Part shown: piece after piece, positions 53,266-63,975 of the stretch
Numbering within the stretch: the first letter of the stretch is position 1
Layout of the letters: every line of letters begins with the position of its first letter
Assembly: GCA_003254925.1 (NCBI GenBank)
Contig: QANZ01034830.1
Location: 1-64,000 of the forward strand
Direction: 5' to 3'
DNA length: 64,000 nt
From: Chamaecrista fasciculata
Lineage: Eukaryota; Streptophyta; Magnoliopsida; Fabales; Fabaceae
Notes under the pieces: model-generated
The model's input: only the letters and a program-made list of their open reading frames with translations
What the model was told of the DNA's origin: nothing
Database searches by the model: none
Translations under genes and position numbers: made by a program

Positions 53266-54093
53266 ATGGCAACAAACAGTTCAACTTTTTCACTGCGACC
53301 TATCCTTGAGAAGGATAAGCTGACCAGAACAAACTTCCTCGATTGGTTTCATAATCTGAGAATTGTTCTCACCCATGAGAGGAGACTGTATGTTCTGGAC
53401 AAACCTATCCCTAAAGAGCCTGCCAAGGGCGCTCCAGGAGCTGAGTGGAGGGCTTATGAGAAGCACTTCGACGACTCGCTGGAGGTCTCTTGTCTGATGA
53501 TAGACACAATGATTCTGGAGCTACATGAGGGCTTGGATACATTGATGTCATATGAGATGATTATGCGTCTCAAGGAAATGTTCCGCTATCATATCAGACA
53601 AGATAGATATGAGACCACTAAGGCTCTTATGTCTTGCAAAATGGCTGAAGGTGAATCTGTTGGTTACCATGTCACTCAGATGAGAGGGTACATAGATCAT
53701 CTTGATAGGCTGGGATTCCCTGTTCCACCTGAGATTGCCACTGGTATAATCCTGTGCTCACTGCCTAAGAGCTATGACTTGTTCGTCAGAAGCTACTATA
53801 GGAGAGGAACAGAGAAGACAGTTTCTGAGCTGCATGGGATGCTCAAGTCTGTTGAGGCATCTCTGATTCAGAAAAGGGAAAGGAAATTGAAGGGCAAAGA
53901 AAAGATGAAGGGAATCGAGCTGGATGGTGAGACCAAACCAGAGGACGACCCTAATCAATCACCTGCCAAGAAGGCAAAGCCCTCAGAGGAAGTATCTTGT
54001 GCTTTCTGTCAAGTGTCAGGACACGTGATGAGAAAGTGCAAATACTACTGGGAAGATCAAAAGAAGAAGAAGTGCGTTGAAGCCTCTACTTAA
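53266..54093 (+). CDS. Copia gag protein
   Basis: 275 codons from MATNSSTFSLRPILEKDKL. Residues about 20-200 match the copia gag (UBN2-like) domain: TNFLDWFHNLRIVL, LEVSCLMIDTMILELHEG and AEGESVGYHVTQMRGYIDHL. The tail is Lys-rich and carries one CCHC knuckle, CAFCQVSGHVMRKC, near residues 245-258. It is fully open, unlike every other coding part of this element. A GTATCT...GATGTGCAG pair (54094-54172) right after the stop looks like an intron, and the next exon would encode an acidic peptide ending at 54271. This may reflect transcription of gag alone. Confidence 0.9.
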   Translation: MATNSSTFSLRPILEKDKLTRTNFLDWFHNLRIVLTHERRLYVLDKPIPKEPAKGAPGAEWRAYEKHFDDSLEVSCLMIDTMILELHEGLDTLMSYEMIMRLKEMFRYHIRQDRYETTKALMSCKMAEGESVGYHVTQMRGYIDHLDRLGFPVPPEIATGIILCSLPKSYDLFVRSYYRRGTEKTVSELHGMLKSVEASLIQKRERKLKGKEKMKGIELDGETKPEDDPNQSPAKKAKPSEEVSCAFCQVSGHVMRKCKYYWEDQKKKKCVEAST

Positions 54094-54289
54094 GGTATCT
54101 TTGCTAATCTCCTTTTTCTACTTAACCACTTAAGTATTGCATACGATATGTGGTTCTCACATTTGATGTGCAGGGTCTTCAGAGACAGTAGAAAACGAGG
54201 ACGAAAGCGATATGGACCTAGAAGTGGACAATGGAGCAAAGGTTGCTGCCAATGCTGCTAAAGGAACATGAGAGCTTGGATAGCCCCTT

Positions 54290-54500
54290 AGGGCTAGTTT
54301 ATTGTTATTCTTTAAAGTTTTGAACATTATTTTCTCCTTATAGAGATAAGGAAGATTTTATGTGTAAACATTAAAGATTGGTTTCTATTTTAATAAAGTA
54401 ATGTTTGTTTGCTTATGTGATTTGCAAAAATCATTATGTCTTAAATTAGAAACAATAACAATATTTATAACATTGATACAAGAAGGGGATTAAGATTAGC
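54290..54500 (+). other. AT-rich segment after gag with AATAAA-like word
   Basis: This lies where protease should be. It is AT-rich and contains TTTTAATAAAGTAATG near 54390-54405, so it resembles the 3' untranslated end of a gene. It may allow a short gag transcript to end here. Confidence 0.4.
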
Positions 54501-56600
54501 GAATCTAATCCTATACACTTTTGGCAATTGTCGTTTTGACCATGCAAATAAGAAACGCCTTGGGAAGCTTCATATATATGAACTTCTAAAGCTCACATGA
54601 TTATGAATCAGATGATGCTTGCAAGTCTTGTTTGAAATGGAAAGATGACAAGTGACATTCCTCTACTGACCGCAGTAATAGAATGTCTGACTTTTGGGAA
54701 ACATGCATAGTTGATGTATGAGGACCCACAAGTAGTTAAGCTAAAAGTAAACAACTCTTACTAACTGCTTCAAAAGGCTAGATCTACGGCTACCTTTTGA
54801 AACACAAGTCAGAGATCTTTTGAAATAGAGATTTCAAAACTAAGTAGAGAATTAACTAGACAAGAAAATCAAGTTACTTGATTCGATCAAGGGAACAAAG
54901 ATTTGAGTCAAGAAATAGTTTAATCGTCTTAGAAGCTGTGAGATGGTCTCACAACTTACTCTTTCTGAAACCCCATAGTGGATGGAGTTTTGAGAAAAAG
55001 TATCAAACCCTATAGCATAAGGTTTGATCTATGATGAGTCTAATTGATCTTCTGCCAACCTTTAAAGGGTGTGCTCTTGAAGCTGCTGACTTCACACTTA
55101 ACCGTTTAAAAGACGCCATATAAGATATGGTATGGGAAGAGTCCCATAAACGTTTTGTCTCAATTTTGAGGACGTAAAGTTTGTAATAAGCCAAGGGCAG
55201 ATTATAAACTATCTTCAAAACCCTCAAGTATGTGCTTGTGGGATACCCTAAGAAAACAAAGGGGGTATCAAGTCAAACTACCCACCTGATTACAAAAGGG
55301 TTTGTAAGTCAGAGGCGAATACCTTTCAGAAAGGAATTCTTTGTTTCCAAAAGAAACAGTGGGAGTAAGATGAATCTTGAAAGAGTTCAAGATCCATAAG
55401 ACACTTGAGTAGCGCAGACGAAAATTAGAGAAGATCCGCAAGGTGTTGTGGAAGCTCCTCTAAAACATAAGGACAACGAAGTTCTGATAGAACACGTTCT
55501 CAGTTTCAAAGATAGGGATCTTTGGTCATTGAGAGCAAGGATGTGTTGCTCAAGGAGCGTGGTGAGCCCGCCACCTATCGAGAAACTTTTATCATTGTTT
55601 TGGCGAAGATGTCAAAAGAGTTTGGCTTCTTGCAAAAACCTTGATAAGTCCTGTGTTTACAAGAAGGTTAGTGGGAGCACGAATGAATTCTTGGTGCCAT
55701 ATGTCGTTGACATATTGCTAGTCGAAAGTGACATTACTGTCTTAAGGATTGTGAATCTTAGATGAGTAAATCACTCTCGATGAAGGAAAGGAAGTGGCCT
55801 ATAGTGTAGGCAACAAGAATCTATGGTGATAGATCTTGGAGACTTCTTGAGTTGAGTCAAAAGTACGTTCTTGGATAAGATGCTGAAGGAGTTCAGTATG
55901 CGAGATTTCAAGAAGAGATTCATGCCGATGAATCAAGTATTGGTCCTTAGCAAGAATCAGTGTTTCCTGAGACACATGATGAGCAAAGGACACATGATTG
56001 GCATCCCTTATGCTTTGGCAATAGGATCCATCATGTTGTACCAGACTCAATATGACCCTTGCCCTATGAATGACGAGCTGTGACCCTGTTGAGGTTCCCC
56101 GGGAAGCTGTCATTAAGGTCCTTGAGTACTTAAGAAGCACTAAGGGCAAATTCTTGGTTTATGGTAGAATTAATGTGTAAAGTGTTACACAAGGCCCATT
56201 ATTCAAGCCAACCAAGATTGATCACAGTAAAATGTATTCCCTGAACATAGTAATCATAAAGTTGGAATGGTTCCAAGCAGAGTACGATTACTGATTCTAC
56301 AAAGAATGGGTTAGTCGTGTAGAGACGCAGACTGTAAAACAAGTGTCTGAAGTACACTTGGTGGTCACCCTGTAGAGACAGGAAGACACCAAAAGGGAAG
56401 GAGTTCCCCACTGAGGTTCCGACAGTGATAAGCACTCAGACAAGATCATGTAGAGATGGTGATATTAAGATATGAAAAGATAGCAGTCGAGGATGTTTTG
56501 CCAAATCCTCTGAAAGAAACCCCAGCACAGGTCTTACATAAGTTTTATGTAATGTCAAGTGGGAATTAGACACATTAATGGATGTTCCTAGTGTAGGAAC
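54500..56600 (+). pseudogene. Copia pol remnants
   Basis: Fragments in copia order: pre-integrase (FDHANKKRLGKLH near 54540), integrase core traces (HKSEIF-like near 54800), integrase C-terminal segment (VGYPKKTKG near 55235), RT (CVYKKVSGSTNEFLVPYV near 55645-55700, where the YVDD motif reads YVVD) and RNase H-side sequence (YALAIGSIM near 56015; EYLRSTKGKFLVYG near 56125). Stops and frameshifts separate them. The aspartic protease and catalytic integrase residues were not found. Confidence 0.85.
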
Positions 56601-56638
56601 AGTTTGATTAATGATTGTACCTAGTGCAAGTGGGAGTT

Positions 56639-58663
56639 TGATGGAGATTGTGCCCTAGGGCCAATCATTTTATAAATATGTTGTGAACATATTAATTAAT
56701 TTATAGAGATAAATTAATGGTTATCATATTATTAGCATGTTTACTATGATAACAGTCCGTGATTAATTATAGGATAATTAATCTAAACTGTCCCTGGTCG
56801 CTCATTCAAGTGGGAACTTGAAATGAACCAAGACCAGCATGACCTCGGTGCATAGAGATGCATGCACTAGATGCTGGTACAAGAGTCATGGTGCAATTAC
56901 GTAAGGAGTTACGAGTTGCTGGACTGACCCAGAGAATCCTGCATGGGTTTTAGTCATTAGCTAGTTTCTTCTGTACACCTGTCATGATGCCCTCAAGACC
57001 TGAGGTCTTCATCATTCCGGCGTTGTAGTTGTCAGACTTTGGCTTAGTCTAACGTTACCCGTAGCAGGGTAGCCATAAGGGCTAAGTACGGGTTTGGTTG
57101 ATTACCGTACTGAGAAATATGGTTGACCAAGATGGAATTTTGTCCCTCATAGAGATGGGAGATATTTAACTGGGCCCCTCGATGAGTCTGTCCAAGGAAT
57201 GTGTGGTCACACTAGAAATTGAGACTTACTCAAGGAATCGAGAAAGTTGAGGTTTGGATTTTGGATGACTTTCCCATGCCTAATCCATGACCAAAATATC
57301 GTAGGACAAAANNNNNNNNNNNNNNNNNNNNNNNNNNNNNNNNNNNNNNNNNNNNNNNNNNNNNNNNNNNNNNNNNNNNNNNNNNNNNNNNNNNNNNNNN
57401 NNNNNNNNNNNNNNNNNNNNNNNNNNNNNNNNNNNNNNNNNNNNNNNNNNNNNNNNNNNNNNNNNNNNNNNNNNNNNNNNNNNNNNNNNNNNNNNNNNNN
57501 NNNNNNNNNNNNNNNNNNNNNNNNNNNNNNNNNNNNNNNNNNNNNNNNNNNNNNNNNNNNNNNNNNNNNNNNNNNNNNNNNNNNNNNNNNNNNNNNNNNN
57601 NNNNNNNNNNNNNNNNNNNNNNNNNNNNNNNNNNNNNNNNNNNNNNNNNNNNNNNNNNNNNNNNNNNNNNNNNNNNNNNNNNNNNNNNNNNNNNNNNNNN
57701 NNNNNNNNNNNNNNNNNNNNNNNNNNNNNNNNNNNNNNNNNNNNNNNNNNNNNNNNNNNNNNNNNNNNNNNNNNNNNNNNNNNNNNNNNNNNNNNNNNNN
57801 NNNNNNNNNNNNNNNNNNNNNNNNNNNNNNNNNNNNNNNNNNNNNNNNNNNNNNNNNNNNNNNNNNNNNNNNNNNNNNNNNNNNNNNNNNNNNNNNNNNN
57901 NNNNNNNNNNNNNNNNNNNNNNNNNNNNNNNNNNNNNNNNNNNNNNNNNNNNNNNNNNNNNNNNNNNNNNNNNNNNNNNNNNNNNNNNNNNNNNNNNNNN
58001 NNNNNNNNNNNNNNNNNNNNNNNNNNNNNNNNNNNNNNNNNNNNNNNNNNNNNNNNNNNNNNNNNNNNNNNNNNNNNNNNNNNNNNNNNNNNNNNNNNNN
58101 NNNNNNNNNNNNNNNNNNNNNNNNNNNNNNNNNNNNNNNNNNNNNNNTTTCCTTAGCCAATTCACAAGAGCAAAATTCGATTTTGGCTTTTGGTGAAGAG
58201 AGAGAGAAAACACAACCCTAGTTTTCCTAGAGAGAGAAAGTGGCGCAAACCCTAAAAGGAGTTTAGAGTTTGTGACAAGGTTGTGTGAGATCAATGATAG
58301 GATTCTTGATCATAGGCGCCATCTATTCTTGGAGTTCATGAATTGTTCTTGAACTCAAGAACACCGTAGATAAGGTCCCTGACTCACTTGGAGAAGTGAA
58401 GGAGGCTAGCACCTAGGCATCTGCCAAACTGTTCGTGTGGATCACCGGCGGAGGGAGCACACTCGGAGTGGACTCCTCAGCATCGTGGACACAAAAGTTG
58501 CCGATTGATTTGGGTAAAACTCTTGTCCTTACACTGATACAGATCCATATAGCGGATTCATTGGGAAAGAAGTCGTTATGTGCCTTGTTTTATTATGTTT
58601 TGGTTTAAATTTTTAAATTTATATCCGTTTCCGCTGCGTTGTGTGCATGGCGATTTCCCAACA
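56639..58663 (+). repeat. 3' LTR of the copia element, with gap
   Basis: It starts TGATGG after the purine tract AGTGGGAGT and ends CCCAACA. The 836-N gap falls inside. Against the 5' LTR the missing part should be about 1132 bp. Confidence 0.93.
57312..58147. other. Assembly gap of 836 N
   Basis: Undetermined bases inside the 3' LTR. Apparent long frames through this region are artefacts. Confidence 0.99.
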
Positions 58664-58668
58664 CCAAC

Positions 58669-59240
58669 TCGGTTTCAACTTTTGCATCTCCACATCATCA
58701 ATCTTGCTAGAGTCCACTACAACCCATTCTCTATTGATCACATGCCCCAGGTTTTTCACATCTTGCATTTAGAATTCACACTTCTCAAACTTAGCATAAA
58801 GCACCCGCTCTTGCAACACCTCAATTACCGTACGAAGGTGTTCTTTGTGCAACTCTAGAGTCTTTGAATATACTAAGATTTCATCTATGAAAACCACTGC
58901 AAACCGATCCAAATAGGGCTTAAAGATCCGATTCATATAGTCCATAAAGATTCCAGGTGCATTGGTCAACCCGAAAGGCATGACTAGAAACTCGTAGTGC
59001 TCATACCTCGTTTTGAATGCAGTCTTGTACACATCCTCCGCTTTTACCCGAATATGATGATAACCAGATCTCAAATTGATCTTCGAGAAGATTGTAGCTC
59101 CACGAAGTTGACCAAGTAAGTTGTCAATTTGAGAAAGTGGATACTTGTTCTTAACCGTCACTTTAATGAGTTGTCGATAATCAACAAACCTTCGGAAGCT
59201 CCCATCCTTCTTCTTAACGAAATGTATCGGTGCCCCCAAG
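58669..59240 (-). pseudogene. Chromovirus RT palm
   Basis: The frame from 59239 reads [41 protein letters not shown] and [12 protein letters not shown], then FIDEILVYS at the active site, where the second catalytic Asp is Glu. It continues as GHVIN-type thumb sequence after a stop at 58769, up to the copia insertion. The usual RNase H is missing on the far side of the copia element. Confidence 0.9.
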
Positions 59241-59661
59241 GTGATGCACTCGATCTAATGAATCCCTGAGACAACAAGTTATCTAATTGAGCTTTCACTT
59301 CTTTCAGCTCGGTTGGGGCCATCCTGTATGGAGAGATTGAAATTGGTCCTATACCCAGCACTAGTTCAGTAGAGAATTCAACTTCTATTTCAAGGGGTAA
59401 ACAAGTAATCTCTTCAGGGAATACATCCAGTTGCTCCCTCACTACCGCAATGTCTTCTAATTTTGCTGAAACGCCAACCTCCAAGTTTCCCAACAACATT
59501 ACCCGTTGTGAGGCCCCGTCTCCCAACTTCTCACCTGAAGTTGTATCGAAACATTCTACCACACCCTCTACAGAATTCAACATACAAAAAATTTTGGATA
59601 ACCAATCCATACCCAGGATTACGTCCACGTTGTATTGGCAAGCATTTATACAATGGAACAC
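59158..59661 (-). pseudogene. Chromovirus protease end and RT start
   Basis: It contains DVILGMDWLSK, the gypsy protease flap region, then EITCLPLEIEVEF and YRMAPTELKEVKAQLDNLL, the RT N-terminal region. A frameshift near 59225-59240 passes RT into the next frame. The DSG active site was not found upstream in an open frame. Confidence 0.85.
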
Positions 59662-59985
59662 ACATTACACATAAGCCAGCATATTGGTGTTACCCACCGG
59701 TGTAGACACATGCAAATCATAAGGAAGACACTGAACATGCAAATTCAACTTTTCACAACAATCTTGGGATATAAAAGAGTGGAATTCTCCAAAATCAAAG
59801 AGTGCAGATACAATATGCCCAAGAATCTCACCTACCCTCTGCATTTTATCCGAGGTTTGGCCTGCTCCCCTACCCGCTCATCTGCCTCCTATGGCAAACA
59901 CTCGTCTTTGCACTTGTGGGCTTGGTACCTCTGGTCTAGAATTCTGTTTCGTGGATTTGCAATCTTTGGCTATGTGCCCCAATTT

Positions 59986-60900
59986 TTAACATCTATAACA
60001 CACCAGGTGAAAGGTGGGGCAGGGTCCATTTCCATGGGTCTTCCCGCAATGTACACATCCACCTTGACCAAAGGAGGTGGTGGCCTTTCCTTTTAAATTA
60101 TAGCATGGTTTAAAATTATGTCCCTTAGCTGCCAATTCATTTCCTGACCTCTTCCGTTGTTGATATTCTCGTATCTTCTGAGTATTTTCCATAGTTCGAA
60201 TGATGATTTGACATTTAGTAACCATAAGACCATAATTCTGAATTTACATTGGTGATATCTATGACTTCATTTCCACACTAAGGCTTGACTGTAGTTACCA
60301 TTCCTTCCAAGTTTCATCCGCATGAAGTTGTAGGTAGACTGGGAATTTAGACAATCTTTCAAGCTTAGCCAAGTACTCTTCAAATGACATATTCCTTTAT
60401 TTCATGTGTAAGAACTCTACTTCCTTCTCTCTATGAACATTCAATGGAAAGTACTTCTCCAGGAAAACATTATGGAATATCTGCCAAGTGATATGCACTC
60501 CTTGACCTTGTAAAATGTGCCTCATGCCTCTCCACCAGTATTCAGCTTCCCCCTTGAGTTTGTACATTGTATAGGAGGCCTTTGTGCATCATCACATCAT
60601 AGTACCTCAAACATTTTCTCCATGTCTTGCAGCCACTCCTCTGCCACTTCCGGGTCATAAGTTCCCATGAAAGGGGGAATATTGGCTCTCTAAAAATTTG
60701 CCCAACCCATATGGTAAGTGACATCAACATGTACCCTTGCCCATGAGGTGGTTGTTGGTTATCCTGCACTCTTACACCCTAGCCCATGACTCCCTCATTA
60801 GCCCCAACATGTACCCCTAGTTAGCTCCAGCCTGAGCTCCCCTTGCATTCAACATATTCTAGAAAGTTTCCACCAGAGTCTGCATTTGGGGTTCCACTAG
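59986..60900 (-). pseudogene. Chromovirus gag remnants
   Basis: The frame 60225-59986 ends with CVHCGKTHGNGPC and FHLVCYRC, the zinc-knuckle region of Tekay-type gag. Upstream frames near 60769-60542 carry Met/Trp-rich traces of capsid. Many stops are present, and no continuous gag can be read. Confidence 0.7.
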
Positions 60901-61179
60901 GGCTTCCATTTTATCAAGGCGGGATGCGGTAGTTCTTCTCCTCAATGACATGTTTACTTCTACAAAACATAACACCATCGAATTGATCAGGCTCAATGAC
61001 ATAGAATTTTAGTAGAGTATACACAACACTAAGAAATGTCACTACTCATCCCTATTGATCCCTTGAACTGACGACATCCTAATCCTTCAGCTGCCTAGGT
61101 TTAGCGATGATTAAATAATACCAGTTCAAAGTTACACTGCCTAAGACTCCAAAACCTACAGGGCCGATCAGAAACATTT

Positions 61180-61191
61180 GCTCTGATACCA
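61180..61191 (-). other. Primer binding site of the chromovirus
   Basis: The minus strand reads TGGTATCAGAGC two bases after the LTR end at 61194, the initiator tRNA-Met type. Confidence 0.88.
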
Positions 61192-61193
61192 AA

Positions 61194-63209
61194 TGTAGCA
61201 TCCTTAGAAAAACAAAGAATTCCATAAAGGATACATTCATAAACACACACTAGCAAGCCCTACTTGACAACCAACAAACGAAACATCCCATGGTTTATCT
61301 ATTAAGGATACTGGTTGAAACTATCATAACATACTAGAGGCTCAACCTCTTAAAGCAAAGAACTGAATACAAGAGGCTCTGCCTCCAAAAAGCCACACGG
61401 GACCCATCACAATACATGAATAAAAACACATTAACATTCTAAGAACCTACCAGATTAGCTAAAACAAGCAACTCAACGAGAACCCTCCATTGGTGGATTA
61501 CTACCACAACTAGTACAATTCTCTGCTTGTCCCTGCACAATAACAACTGAAAAGTGGAAGGGGGTGAGAATAACATTCTCAGTAGGGTTTAAAACCTTCT
61601 ACTTAAACACCAATCCCCACACAAACAACAGTTTCCAACAACACTTACCCAAAGCTTGAAAACACATTGCAATATAATCAAAGGAATAATAGTCATTTAA
61701 GAAAGAAGTGATATCATCAACTTCATATCTCAAAATATAATTTCATAAACAAAATCACTCCATTAGCAATACCGGTTGTGACCTCATGTCACCCGACATT
61801 CAGGACACCTCAAGTTTTGGTCTCAATGACTAAGGCTCCCAAAGCATCCCCTGGTATGTTCACAAACCAATAGCCTGTCATCTGAGGAATCCACCAATGG
61901 ACATTACACGCAGAACCAATCAACATGAGGAGGGTATCCGCCCTCGTCTAATCATGGAATAATTCAAACATAGATTCAGCCATTTACATATTTAATCATC
62001 ATAATGATTACATTCCATAAAATACTCAATTAACACAAATAACTTACAACATTTATTTCCTTTCATCAACCAATCCATTAACAATTGCATACTTCCCAAA
62101 ATAAATTCACCATTCACATGATAGTTCACAAAAATAATATATCTAGCCCAAGATTTTAGTACAAAATAGTCCAAAATAGTGTACAATAGGCAAAAACAAA
62201 ATCTGGACCGAAAAATGAATTGTCCCACAAGCCATTAGCTCGTCGGCGGGCTTGCCAGTGAACAGTAGCAAAAACAAAAAAAATGAAATTTCTGCACAAG
62301 GGTTCATTTTGCAACCAATTTTCATACCTAACAATGGTGATAATTCAGATTTCAAACCAAGCAAAGTTAACTGAACCTGCAATCCTCCTCATGCATTCAA
62401 TGTTTACACAATTCCAACTCAAAAACCCAATTAGAACATAAATAACCATTATCCCAAAATCGTTCATTCTCAAGCATTTCTATGATAGTAACATTCAAAA
62501 CAATCAAGGCTTCTATGTTCTTATCAATTCCCTAAGTTTCTCAAATCAAAACACAAAACAAAATCTAGGGCAAGAAGTTGAGAGAAGTGAAGTTCATGAA
62601 GAGGAGAGAAGGATAGAAAACCCTACCATGGGTGAATTGATCCTCCAATACAAGATTCACACCAAAAAATGCAAGGCTTCAAGCTTCTTCTCCACTTCCC
62701 TCTTTGCTCTCCCAAAATTGCAACTTGTACCAACCTCTTCCTTTTTTCTAATTTTTATTTTGTTGTCCAAAACTGTCTTCTTCCTGCTCAAACATTTGGG
62801 TATTAATCAACTTTGGGGAAAACTATACTTCTCTCCCCCCCCCCCTCCCAAACTTTCTAGTTTCTATGTTCCTAACCTCTTTATTCTTTCAATTATCACA
62901 TTAAGACCCTTCAAACTTCTCTACTCTTCCACCATTGTATTCCTCATTTTATCTACAACACTCACATTTCTTTCTTCCATGCTCATAATTACTTTTAACA
63001 TATGTTACGATAACTTCTCTACTCTACTTTTCAGTTTAGTCCCTCGCAGACTCTCTTTCATGTTTTGACCTCCTTTTCCACCCATTTTACCATTCATTAG
63101 TTATATCCTTCCAAAGTCTCCTTGTAAATTATGCTTCCATAATTATTTTATGCATCCCAAACTCTATTATCTTTCAAAAAGGTCATTCTTCAACAATCGG
63201 GGTGCTACA
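61194..63209 (-). repeat. 5' LTR of the chromovirus
   Basis: 2016 bp. Minus-strand tips TGTAGCACCCC and GGATGCTACA form a 7-bp inverted repeat. It contains a C-run at about 62837-62848. There is no coding capacity. Confidence 0.85.
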
Positions 63210-63711
63210 AGTATCAATACCATATTTCACTCCTTAGTAATTAAATTATTTGATCTATGTTGTATCAAGTTATATTAAAAAGGTCATCGGGAAGCATTTG
63301 GATCACATTTCAGTTGAAGACAAAGAATTTTCTTAGACTGAGTTTCAACCTTTTTGAAGACTACAAGACTTTGTAATGTAAATGTATAATAATATTATTG
63401 AAGTCTATTGAAGTACTTTGTAGTGAAATTTACAACATTATATATCAAGTTTTTATTTGTTATGAGTCAGAATGCTTTTATTAATTTATATTAATTGGAA
63501 TTTATTTAAGAAATCGGGGATAGATTCAGTTTGAGTTTATTTTATGAACAACTTGGCTCTTGAATTATACGGCAAAGAGATAGAACAAATGAAATTGAGG
63601 GGAAGAATATGTAGTATTTGTCCAGACATTGTGATCCTTGAATTAAGGTATTGCATTAAAAATTTTGGACAGTTTAGTCTCTCAATTATTATGTGACATG
63701 GCAGGTTTTTT
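63210..63711. other. Right inner part of the Mutator-like element
   Basis: AT-rich, no frame or domain seen. It lies between the chromovirus LTR and the right inverted repeat. Confidence 0.4.
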
Positions 63712-63975
63712 TTTAATTCTTGCTGAAGTGCGTTTTTAAAAAAAATTAATATATTTTTGGGGGCTGGTGTGGTAGTTAACTTGTCATGTCAGCATTTAAC
63801 TTGACACCTCATCCCACTAATGGTACACATCAACATTTTTGGAATATTGGGTTAACGGAGGGACTAACTTGTAACGAGCCAACATAATTCGAAGACCTAG
63901 TTGTACAATTTTGAAAAATCGAGGACCAATCTGCAAGTGCATACATAATTCAGGGACCAAAATTCTAGTTTACTC
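63712..63975 (-). repeat. Right long terminal inverted repeat
   Basis: The reverse complement of 44622-44885 with scattered changes, ending TAGTTTACTC. TTTGATTTTA follows as the probable target duplication. Confidence 0.75.

Larger units (their letters stand above)
49393..58663 (+). mobile_element. Copia-type LTR retrotransposon with intact gag and ruined pol
   Basis: LTRs 49393-51713 (2321 bp) and 56639-58663 (with a gap) are flanked by CCAAC on both sides (49388-49392, 58664-58668). The primer site TGGTATCAGAGCCA starts at 51715. Over the roughly 1.19 kb that can be compared, the LTRs differ at about 14 sites. Gag (53266-54093) is open, whereas protease is absent and integrase, RT and RNase H are only traces full of stops. 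The solo LTR at 4578-6971 belongs to the same family. High LTR identity with a wrecked pol implies transposition by borrowed enzymes. Confidence 0.92.
45782..63209 (-). mobile_element. Chromodomain-bearing Ty3/gypsy element (Tekay/Del-like), degenerate and nested
   Basis: Minus-strand order: 5' LTR 63209-61194, initiator-Met primer site, gag, protease, RT, (RNase H missing), integrase, chromodomain, then 3' LTR 46669-45782. LTR tips are TGTA(G/A)CAC... and ...GGATGCTACA, typical of chromoviruses. It is interrupted by the copia element 49393-58663 (CCAAC duplication) and by LTR-like sequence 46996-49021. Frames are broken by stops and shifts. The two LTRs are strongly diverged in length and sequence (888 versus 2016 bp), so it is old. 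No 5-bp target duplication was found at its ends. Confidence 0.85.
44622..63975. mobile_element. Mutator-like element with long inverted repeats, carrying an F-box fragment and later insertions
   Basis: The left end GACTAAACTAGCATTTTGG and right end GAGTAAACTAGAATTTTGG (read inward) begin inverted repeats of about 265 bp (44622-44885 and 63712-63975), roughly 85% alike by eye and collinear throughout. The flanking 10-mers TTTAATTTTA (44612-44621) and TTTGATTTTA (63976-63985) differ at one base. A host F-box fragment next to the left repeat makes it a Pack-MULE-type carrier. The chromovirus at 45782-63209 lies inside. Without that insertion the element would be about 1.9 kb. No transposase was seen. 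The alternative is two separate MITEs in opposite orientation. Confidence 0.65.

Noticed and set aside
57207-58294. Long open frames of more than 300 codons on both strands
   Set aside because: They run through 836 undetermined bases. Only short LTR sequence lies at their ends.
62628-63068. 146-codon plus-strand frame
   Set aside because: It lies inside the chromovirus LTR, is hydrophobic because of T-richness and has no domain.
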